Of a stretch of DNA of 64,000 nt, positions 56,050 to 64,000 are shown in pieces. The notes beneath the pieces were generated by a model that saw only the letters and a program-made list of their open reading frames with translations, made no database searches and had not been told where the DNA came from. Within the stretch, counting starts at the first letter, position 1, and each line of letters starts with the position of its first letter. A program made the translations under genes and the position numbers. The DNA lies in NCBI RefSeq assembly GCF_028583425.1, contig NC_072801.1, forward strand, positions 10,188,001 to 10,252,000, written 5' to 3'. Origin of the DNA: Eublepharis macularius (taxonomy: Eukaryota; Chordata; Lepidosauria; Squamata; Eublepharidae).

Positions 56050-58313
56050 TGAGAGCAACTTCTCTACCTTTCGCTGGCCAGCAGAGTGGCTGTAGGAAAT
56101 GGGTGCAGGAGATTCCCTGCCCGTGCTGGGCCACTGGGAACTTGTTAACCCTACGTGGGACATTTAGAAATGTGTTTCCCTACTGACAGACCAATACAGT
56201 CCTCTCTGCCTTTATAGGGCTCTACCACCTTCCACTGCATGTGCAGTCCGGGTCTTGGTTCTCTCTGCTTGGATAAAAGCCCCAAATTCTAACCCTTACC
56301 CTTTCATCTCCCTTCCTGTAAATCTTGTTTCTTCTGGCTCAGACTGCCACCACCAAAAACAACAAGCTCAAAAGAAAGGCTTTTAAAATTTAAAATCTTA
56401 TTCCACAAGAAAGAAATGGTCACTAACATGATTTTTATTACATTTTTATATTAAATAATACTGTGTTACATATAAAATACTTATTTTAACAAGAGCCAAC
56501 AATGCAAAATACAAGACATTTTCTTGTTTGAAATAACTCAGAAAAGTTTCATTCACAGACATCCTCCTAATGTTACAAACTTCATGAAAAGTTTAGTAGA
56601 AAATATTAGCACAATTAGAACAATCCCGATTTTACAGTAGAAAGATATTACAAAGCATAAAAATATTTGGAAATAGCCAAATGATGAAATGTTTGGAAAC
56701 CCAAAGTGATGTGATTGCAATACAGCATAAGGGGAAGGTCTGAATTATACCCCCACTTCCTAACTGGCTTTTATTTATTGTCAATAGCGGGATGGATCAT
56801 CCACTGAAATAAAGGCAACAACAATTCTATGAATATTTATTGGGAATTAAGCCCCTCTGAAATCAGTGGGACATTCTTCTGAACGAACATAGGTCAATAT
56901 AATGGCTAAAATGGCTGAAATACAATTAGTCCATTTTCATGGTTTGTCAATTGCTTGCTTAGAAATCAATGTTCCACTAAGAGATAGGCAACACACAACA
57001 GTAGGAGGCAACAGAGTGGACTGTGCCACTTTGGATAATATTGAAAAGATACCATTTTTTAAAATGTTGCCCTGAACAAAAAAGGTCTTTGCAAGCGGAA
57101 AACTAGCAACACAAGGGTAAACGTTTCATGCCTCTCCCTGGCAGACTAGCTTTCTACTAAACGGATTTTTTGTTTTATGCATCCTGAAATGTGATTCCAA
57201 GGCCTGCAGTTTGAAGTAGTACACTCTGTTCTATTACTTCAGGACTCTACCACCTCATTCAGTTCCATAAGCAGAGTCATTCGGAGTGCAAATCAATTCA
57301 CACAAGAAATTCAAAGCAGTCTCAGGCATAGGTTCACATAGACAACTGTGGCGCATGTCCTGATAACCAGGGATCTTGCCCAACAGCAATTCCCACAGTG
57401 ACAGCAGTTCGGCAAGTGATGGCTTAGTAATGGCAGTGGTAGGTTGTCCAATGGATATGCCTTCTCCACTCCCCTACCACCCACCTCAGCAATGCTATGA
57501 GAAGCAAAGAATGCAGAAGTGTGCACAATTGTCAAAATACTGTAGAAAAAAGCATTTTTTCTTCTCTGAAAAATTGACACGTTTTATAGGATATAGAAAT
57601 ATTTGCTGACTGCAGCTGAAACACAAATCACATATGCTTACATTCAAAACACTATTAATTTTAGAGATTTACAATGTTAGTTCATACCAAAAAAAGTGTT
57701 ATAAAGGAGTACAGGCAAGAGTAAACTCCATTCCTTCTGCACTCCAACATAGCTGCACTGAATATGCACAGTGAAGGGAAAGCAAATCCAAACCAGACCT
57801 GAATAGTAATTGATTGATTGTCGAATGCCTCCGCGACACCAAAAATGCCCCGTTTAGCCCCTGACAGAACAACCCCCCTTTCTTTTCATCTCATGTCTTC
57901 AGTGCATGGAATGCTGAAGGAGTGGAGTTTTTATTTACCGTTCGACACAGTCTGGTTTAGAAAAAAGGCCTTCAGTGTTCTCCTTTGTTCTTTTTTCTGT
58001 GGTGTCAGGGACTTCCTGGAGCATCATAGACCAGGTGAGGTCTGTAGCTGACAGCTGAAGTTTGGGAGATTGCGGGGAGTCAGGTACGGATCAGTGTTGA
58101 AAACCCCTGGATTTCAAGTATAGGCGAAGTGGTGTTTAAGACCAGAAGCAGAATAGTAACAGTGCAATCCTATGCAAAGTTCCATTGAAGTCAATGGGCT
58201 TAGAAGTACACTGTAAACATACTACAACCTCTATTCAAAGGGCGGAGTCCTTTGCTCCATGGGAGCACCCCATCAGGGCTGGTTCAAGGAATTTTGTCAC
58301 CCCAATCAAGATA
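56050..58313. other. AT-rich, repeat-poor stretch
   Basis: From about 56.4 to 57.7 kb no repeat family is seen, unlike the surroundings. It could be distal 3' UTR of MMD2 or plain intergenic DNA. No coding signal. Confidence 0.4.
56434..56439 (-). terminator. Possible distal polyadenylation signal for MMD2
   Basis: An AATAAA hexamer on the minus strand lies at the left end of a repeat-poor, AT-rich stretch (about 56.4-57.7 kb) downstream of the MMD2 stop codon. If used, the 3' UTR would be about 5.9 kb and include several transposon insertions. A nearer ATTAAA at about 61.01 kb is an alternative. There is no direct evidence for either. Confidence 0.2.
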
Positions 58314-58321
58314 TGCTTATC

Positions 58322-58581
58322 CAGGGCTTTTTTTCAGCTGGAATGCGGTGGAACGGAGTTCTGGCACCTCTTGAAAATGGTCACATGGCTGGTGGCCCCG
58401 CCCCCTGATCTCCAGACAGAGGGGAGTTGAGATTGCCCTCCACGCCACATGGCAGCGCGGAGGGCAATCTGAACTCCCCTCTGTCTGGAGATCAGGGGGT
58501 GGGGCCACCAGCCATGTGACCATTTTCTCCAAGGGCAACCCACTGAGTTCCACCACCTCTTTTCCCAGGAAAAAAGCCCTG
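58322..58581. mobile_element. CAGGGC-family palindromic MITE (hAT-like)
   Basis: Perfect 8-bp duplication TGCTTATC. Standard 260-bp member. Confidence 0.92.
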
Positions 58582-58954
58582 TGCTTATCCATTCCCAGTA
58601 CAGGACCAAGCCAGCAAAGTCCAGGGGGGGACTCCAGTCCCTTCTCCAGCCACTGATGGCTAGGAGTGCGCCAACGCTAGCAGTGCCTTAATACCCTCTT
58701 CATATTGCCACACCATGTGCCAGCGATTGAGTGGTTTTGCCTTGTGCCATAGGTATGATGAACCTATGTGATTATTTGCCTCCAAAATTTAAGCTGCCGG
58801 GTCAATCACTTCCCAGACTCAGCTAGCAAGGGAGCTTTGGCCCACAAAGGAAGACACCATCAGGAACTAGACTGCTACAAAAGCTCCTGTCAAGTTAGCA
58901 CAACGCTTTGCAGTCCTCGCCTGCCGGACCCAGGGGCTCCTAGTAGCTCCTGAG

Positions 58955-59604
58955 AGTCTCTCTACACAAGACATCTTACATGGGGATGCTCAAGTGTAGG
59001 GAGACACAATGTTAGCTGGGAAGCGTAGTTTCAATTTCACCTCTCTACTCAGAGCTGGCAGAGATCACTCCTCAGAGATTTTTTTTTAAAGATTTTATTT
59101 AAAAAGAAAAGATATAACAATAAAAAGTGCATACAAGCACTACATTTGAATTTAAACTAGGCTAATAGAAAGAGATTAAGAGTAAATAACAACTAAATTA
59201 TATAATAGCTCTCATGTCCTCTCCTTAGTTGCTTATACTCAAACTTTAGTATCGATAATTTTTAATCAATCATTTCTTCTGTGTTTTATCTTTGTATCCT
59301 ATTACCTTAATTTATCTTAGTTTAACCTAAGTAGTCGAAGAAATATTTCCATTTTTTCCAGAATTCGCTCCTCAGAGGGTTTGATAATTTCATCTTCGCC
59401 TCCCCAAGTCTCTGTCAATTTCACCTCTCCTTCGGAGAGGAGGAGATGAAGTTAACAAACCCTCTGAGGAGTGATTGTGCTGTGCTTAGAGAGGCGAAAC
59501 TGACAGAGCCCTCAGCTCCGTCTTTTCAAACTACGCTTCCTGGCTAGCATTGCGTCTCCCCACACTTGAGCGTTCTCGTGTAAGATGTCTCGTGTGGAGA
59601 GACT
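58955..59604. mobile_element. AGTCTCTCTACAC-family MITE with LINE insertion
   Basis: Inverted ends AGTCTCTCTACACAAGACA. Flanks CTGAG / CCGAG. The inner arms carry CTCCTCAGAGGGTTTG and TTCCTGGCTAGCATTGCG. A poly-T-led insertion splits it at 59078. Confidence 0.8.
59078..59367 (-). mobile_element. Retroposed AT-rich LINE 3' fragment
   Basis: Poly-A on the minus strand (T run at 59079-59087) and flanking direct repeat CTCCTCAGAG (59068-59077, 59368-59377) show target-primed retroposition. Sequence resembles an L1-type 3' UTR in composition only. Confidence 0.65.
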
Positions 59605-59757
59605 CCGAGACATGCTGGTGCCTGAGCAGAAAATCCATGTGGCACCTCCAGGTGGTTAAAAACATCACCTACACTAAAGATACAACAGCTTCTGTTTCAC
59701 AGCACCTCCAAATTTACTGCCGAGGAAAGTCCTCTTCCTTTCAAGACAGGGCTGGCC

Positions 59758-60084
59758 CAGGGCTTTTTTTTAGCAGGAACACGGTGGAACAGAGTTCCGG
59801 GACCTCTTGAAAATGGTCACATGGCCGGTGGCCCCGCCCCCTGATCTCCAGACACAGGGGAGTTGAGATTGCCCTCCGCACCAGACCGGCGCGGAGGGCA
59901 ATCTAAACTCCCCTCTGTCTGGAGATCAGGGGGCGGGGCCACCGGCCATGTGGTCATTCTCTGAGGGCGATTTACACTTTTAAAAACTCCCCCCTTGTTC
60001 CACCTGACCCAAAGTGACATCATTGTTCAGTTCTGAGTTCCACCACTGAGTTCCACCACCTCTTTTCCCAGAAAAAAAGCCCTG
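59758..60084. mobile_element. CAGGGC-family MITE, long subfamily
   Basis: Perfect 8-bp duplication GGCTGGCC. Shares the CCAAAGTGACATCATTG-type extra segment with 55716-56030. Confidence 0.92.
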
Positions 60085-60234
60085 GGCTGGCCTCATAGTT
60101 CTGTTGTGGAACAGGAGGGGCCAGAGGCTGAACCAGGAACCTCACATTCAAAGGAGTTCCTCCACCACAGAATTATCAGCCTCGCCTCTAAGATGTCAGT
60201 CATCCTGAGGCAATGCGCTTTGGTGGGGGAGGGA

Positions 60235-60315
60235 TTTTATTTATTTCCTTCATTTATACTCCATCTTTCTTTCCAGTGGGGACCCAAAGAGGTTTACATT
60301 GTTCTCCTCTCCTTC
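60235..60315 (-). mobile_element. SINE tail fragment
   Basis: TTTATTTATTTCCTTC then CCAGTGGGGACCCAAAGAGG; tail side only. Confidence 0.55.
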
Positions 60316-60775
60316 AGGATTATGCTTTGGGCTGATCCAAGGTTGGAGAGCGTGAAACCAGAAATTACTTTTGGTATGTCCTGCTGCTGTGTGAGCATTT
60401 GAACTGGTTTTCATTCCTGTCAGAAAGAAGATTGGCCCTTTTCCTTTGGCTGGGGAAAGATGTAGGAGACCCAGTCTTTCAGGACAGAGGTCTTTTTTTT
60501 GGAATTACAGCTGGGATGGAGCATAAAAATGCAATTGATTTGCATTGTTAAACCAAAAAAAAAAAGTTAGTATAAAGGGGCCCCAAGCACCTGTCCACAA
60601 GGAATGTACAGTATGGTCTACTCAATAGTAGCATCAAAAGAAAGAGTTTTTCCAGAGCTCTCCTACTCTGGAGAACTCTGGATTAGATTCAAGTTTCTGC
60701 CATGCGTAAGGCTTTGTTGGAATCTCCAGCAAAGAAGATAATGATCAGATCCATTTACTCACAAAACAAACTTGG

Positions 60776-60959
60776 TGGCCGTTTTCACACTGCTTACCAG
60801 CCACAGAACATCGTGCCAAGCTCCCGGAATGACAGCGTCTTCCTGGCGCGATTTTGCGCGAGAACTGCTGTTCTTGCGCGAAATTGCACCAGGAGGATGC
60901 TGTCATTCCGGGAGCTAGGCGCGATGTTCCGTGGCCGGTAAGCAGTGTGAAAACAGCCA
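60776..60959. mobile_element. GGCCGTTTTCACAC-family palindromic MITE
   Basis: Hairpin of about 184 bp, ends GGCCGTTTTCACACTGCTTA and inverse, CpG-rich arms. Confidence 0.8.
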
Positions 60960-62334
60960 GTATTTCCCCCTCAATTGCATGTAGCTAACTGAGGTTTGTG
61001 TGATTTTTTTTTAATCTGTCATTTCATTCCATTTCAAATCCATGTGCAATATAATTTCAACTCTGGCTCAGATTGGGAGTACAGTGGCCATAACTGACTG
61101 AGATGAGCCCAGGGTTATCTCCCTTCTTTGTAATGGGAGGGAAGGCACAGATCCCGCCCGTATTCCATGATGTTTAACTTATTACCCTGAAGTTCTCATG
61201 GCTTGGTTCAAAGTGCATTGCGATTATGTGAACAGCACTAAAGTGCATTGGAGTGCATTATGTCAGGCTTTTCCTTTGCTTGTCCAACATTTTCTTACCA
61301 TGTCTATATGGAATGGTCTCGTGAATGGAATAGCAATGGTGCATAAAATATGGGGAAGGGGCAGCAGTTGTTCTGGGATGCTTTCCATTTTAACCCAGCC
61401 CTAACCTTGGCTGGTAGAAATGAATGACACACTACTGGTGCGAGTGACACTTGCTAATCCAAATCCTAAATCTCTCAGTGTTAATCCTTGAAAGGTAAAT
61501 CCTACATAGATCCACACAGTTTTATAAAGATATCTCATGGTGTTTCAGATTTAGCATTCCAAACAGGTGGACTATAACTGGATTTTTCTAGCGAAAATTA
61601 AAGCCTAATTTTCACAAACAGCATGTGGGGAATTCAGTGTGTTTGGGCTGAATCATTTCAGACTGCAGGTTGGGAAGAGGCGCTCAGATGGTTGAATCCT
61701 CGTTATAAAACTGTTCCATCAGAACACAAATCTGGAAGCTAAGCCTATGATAGACAGAGGGAGTGAGTGCCTCCTTGGCCTACAAAGCATTTCTGTGACC
61801 TCAGAGCAGATCAGTCAATGGTATAATGAGACACGGGGGCAGACTTAGAAGAAAAAGAGAAGATTTCCAGAAGAATATTATCACAGTGGCCAAGTCTTTC
61901 ACCTGCCTCCTGTATTGCTGTCTTGAACTTCAGCTCTGAGGACTTCCATCAAACGGGTGTTCCTGGCCTGAACAAAGATGGCTTATTGGGTCTGCATCAA
62001 TGAATTCTTAGGACCCCATGAGAAATGTTGTACCCCAAGCTTCACCCCCAAAAGGTAATCCATCACTCCCCTTTATCATTAATGCCCATCAATTGTCCAT
62101 TGTAAAATCCTTGCCTAACAATAAACACTGTTACGGTTCTTTTGTATGTAAAAAAAAATCCAAAAAGCAAGTTTTCACAGGCTTTTGGGGTTTTTTCCTG
62201 GCAAAATTGGCCACATAAAATTACCGTCTCTTCATCAGAGGACCATGTAGAGTGGGAACGGCCTTCCCGTATGAATGAAAAGACAAAATTCTGTCATCCA
62301 AACGCCCATATTTTCGAATCTTTAAGGCATCTGT
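60960..62334. other. Sequence downstream of the MMD2 stop codon; presumed 3' UTR
   Basis: Repeat-poor DNA directly after the minus-strand stop. At least its right part should be MMD2 3' UTR. No further feature. Confidence 0.5.
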
Positions 62335-62538
62335 CTACCGGGCAGTTTTTCCCTCAAAAGTGTTGGGCTGATAGAGGTACCTCCAAATGGCATAATAATG
62401 GATACCAGCTCCGGTTGCCACAAACAGGTGCCAGATAGCGTGAGCAAAGGGGATGCGTCCATCACTCTTGAAGAATATAGTGCCCAGGCAGTAGAAAACT
62501 CCACCAGCCATCAGCTCGGAGAGACCGTCCGTGTTGGG
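62335..62538 (-). CDS. MMD2: MMD2 (PAQR10), last coding exon
   Basis: This exon codes the last 67 residues and a TAG stop of a progestin/adipoQ receptor family (PAQR) seven-helix membrane protein. The diagnostic block is [19 protein letters not shown], which carries the HxxxH pair of the family's third conserved motif, followed by [14 protein letters not shown]. The N-terminal part ([18 protein letters not shown]) matches the helix 5-6 region. MMD and MMD2 share this block. SDGRIPF rather than a hydrophobic residue after SDG, and the position beside RADIL, favour MMD2. The acceptor is TTTCTGGACTGCAG with the exon starting at 62538. MMD2 is thought to be a Golgi/endosomal protein that promotes Ras signalling from the Golgi; that is family knowledge. 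The upstream exons are off the right edge or in unseen sequence beyond 64000. Confidence 0.9.
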   Translation of the reverse strand, partial: PNTDGLSELMAGGVFYCLGTIFFKSDGRIPFAHAIWHLFVATGAGIHYYAIWRYLYQPNTFEGKTAR

Positions 62539-62966
62539 CTGCAGTCCAGAAACACAAGAAGAAGCAAGTCAATCAGGGAGGCTGACATAGATTAGATGGC
62601 AAGTAGCTGGGAATGGGCAGTGTAGGCACCAGCACAAAGTGGCCACCGGCAGAGCGTGTCCAACCTCAAAATGCCACCATAGTGTGCTAGGGCCAATCAC
62701 GAAATGTTGAGAGTTGCCAGCCAAACATCCTGCTATGGTGGAGGCCTCTGTTTTAGAATGGGTGTTCATTATGGTTTATTTAGAACTTGCCCGAAGAGGC
62801 TGACGAAGGTAATGCCTTCCTGGCCACTTCAGCAGAAACTCCGGCACCAAGGATGCAAAAGAAAACCAAGAAGTTATGCGTTGAGGAAGAAGGCAATGGG
62901 TACCAGAAAACACATTGGTGGGCATCGTGGCACCTGTAAGTACAACACTGGAGACCACTGCTTTAC

Positions 62967-62996
62967 CTATTAGCTGGTGCAGACCAGCTAATAGGT
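62967..62996. repeat. Perfect short inverted repeat
   Basis: CCTATTAGCTGGT and ACCAGCTAATAGG face each other around GCAG. Function unknown; it may mark an element boundary. Confidence 0.7.
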
Positions 62997-63378
62997 AGAC
63001 AGCCCTGATTTCAGATACACCCCAGCATATCTGCCATGATTGTTGCTATGCATAATGCTCTGATCCTCTGAGAATGTGTAAAGGGAACTTAGTTCCTACT
63101 TGGCTGTTAACTGCTTATCTTGCAGGTGTTTTGCTTTCACTTTCCTGGCAGGCTTGAGAACGTGGCCTTGGAGTGCCGGCCAGAGCCAGTCCTCCCTGGG
63201 AACTGTGATGAACTCGTTCCCCTATAATTAACACTGCTCGCCCACCTTGAGTCACTTCTGCCAATGACCCTGTCTGAGTACCTTGATACTGTTCTCTCTC
63301 TTTAATAAAGTAACTTTAACTCTTACACCTGAGTGTCTGCAGTGAAGTGCTTGAGGGATTTATCTGGCAAGACCTGAT
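62997..63378 (+). mobile_element. Candidate 5' LTR of a retrotransposon
   Basis: A TTTAATAAAG polyadenylation signal at about 63303 follows a promoter-like stretch. A possible primer-binding site (TTTGGCAGAAGTCCG) comes after 63378, and a Pro/Gly/Glu-rich frame follows. LTR boundaries and the class (Ty3-like or endogenous retrovirus-like) cannot be fixed, as the element runs off the edge. Confidence 0.45.
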
Positions 63379-63440
63379 ATTTTGGCAGAAGTCCGTAAAA
63401 CCCCTCTGGAACCAAGATTTGGAATTTTGCTACCTGCATC

Positions 63441-64000
63441 ATGCCAGACGAAGTGGATAAGGGAACTCATGAGTCCCCAGAGGGACCACCATCCAGTGCT
63501 GGCCAACCACGGGGCCCTGGGGGGGAAGTGCCAAAAGGGCACAGAGCCCGTACCAAGTTGGGGACGATCCACCTGAACTGGCTAACCCCCCCCCCCGAGA
63601 ATGGGAACCCCGAGGATCGGATAGCCGCCAAGAGCAAGACAAGAAGTTGAGACAATGGGGTAAGCTGTTTAACCTCAGCATGATGAACCCTGTGGAAGTC
63701 CTCGAGGAGGTGCCGGCCAACCCCAAGGAGATACCCACCAACCCCGATGACGGAATGGGAGGAGATGAGAGGAGTTGAACAAGGGCGACCCAGGCAACCC
63801 AGACCAACCCGAAACCCTCCGAGAGGTTCAAGAGAAAGTGCGAGCCATCTGGGGGGAGTGATGTTGGGAGGCATCCAGGAGATTATGAGATGCCTGCCCC
63901 CACCTGGGCCGCCCGCCAGAACGCCACCCGATGTGGGCACACCAGCATCGGGCCACAGACCCTGAGGAGAACCTGCTGCCCCTCCGCCCCAGGGGTGGCA
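63441..64000 (+). pseudogene. Gag-like leader region of the LTR element, broken
   Basis: A frame from ATG at 63441 (MPDEVDKGTHESPEGPP) is rich in Pro, Gly and charged residues and stops after 69 codons. Other frames continue with similar composition, which suggests a frameshift. No capsid or zinc-knuckle motif is visible before the edge. Confidence 0.3.

Overview
The window is vertebrate genomic DNA, most likely from a squamate reptile and probably a gecko-type lizard. It holds exons with canonical GT/AG splice sites and long introns. It is packed with tRNA-headed SINEs with an L2-like tail, CR1 LINEs with a short tandem tail, Penelope-like elements, a Helitron, and several families of palindromic hAT-like MITEs. 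Nothing bacterial or viral-like organises the region. The exact species cannot be read from the sequence.

Genes. Two genes are recognisable, both on the minus strand. RADIL (Ras-associating/FHA/dilute-domain Rap effector) spans most of the window. Its first coding exon is at 31808-32366, and further exons lie at 8065-8390, 6374-7051, 4986-5023 and 400-560; the rest of the gene lies off the left edge. Reading phase is consistent across all four junctions (550+326+678+38+161 nt). A CpG island at about 47.34-48.06 kb, with a good minus-strand splice donor at 47664-47665, is the best candidate for the RADIL promoter and non-coding exon 1. The last coding exon of MMD2 (PAQR10) is at 62335-62538, and the rest of that gene lies off the right edge. 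The RADIL-MMD2 order and orientation are those of the human chromosome 7p22 neighbourhood. No intronless PAPOLB-like gene lies between them.

Regions. 1-8.4 kb holds four RADIL exons with MITEs and SINEs between them. 8.4-31.8 kb is a 23.4-kb intron loaded with repeats: a Helitron at 9458-10485, hairpin repeats with hammerhead-like cores, a Penelope-like insertion at 16207-17034, a SINE-interrupted CR1 at 23.7-25.2 kb, and a CpG-rich hAT element at 29571-29960. 32.4-47.7 kb is the presumed first intron, with a GC-rich broken region at 38.3-41 kb and a composite MITE at 42678-43357. 48-62.3 kb is intergenic or MMD2 3' UTR, with nested MITEs and a CR1 copy. 62.5-64 kb is MMD2 intron, holding the start of an LTR-type element.

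Most interesting points. (1) Hammerhead ribozyme motifs sit in both inverted flanks of a Penelope-like element, and similar cores lie at the same relative place in a second, commoner palindromic repeat family. (2) A Helitron sits in one of those repeats with a perfectly reconstructable empty site. (3) Composite hAT-like MITEs have carried flanking host DNA with them: 161 bp that flanks the copy at 25.4 kb occurs twice inside the composite at 42.7-43.4 kb, bounded by its own target-site duplication.
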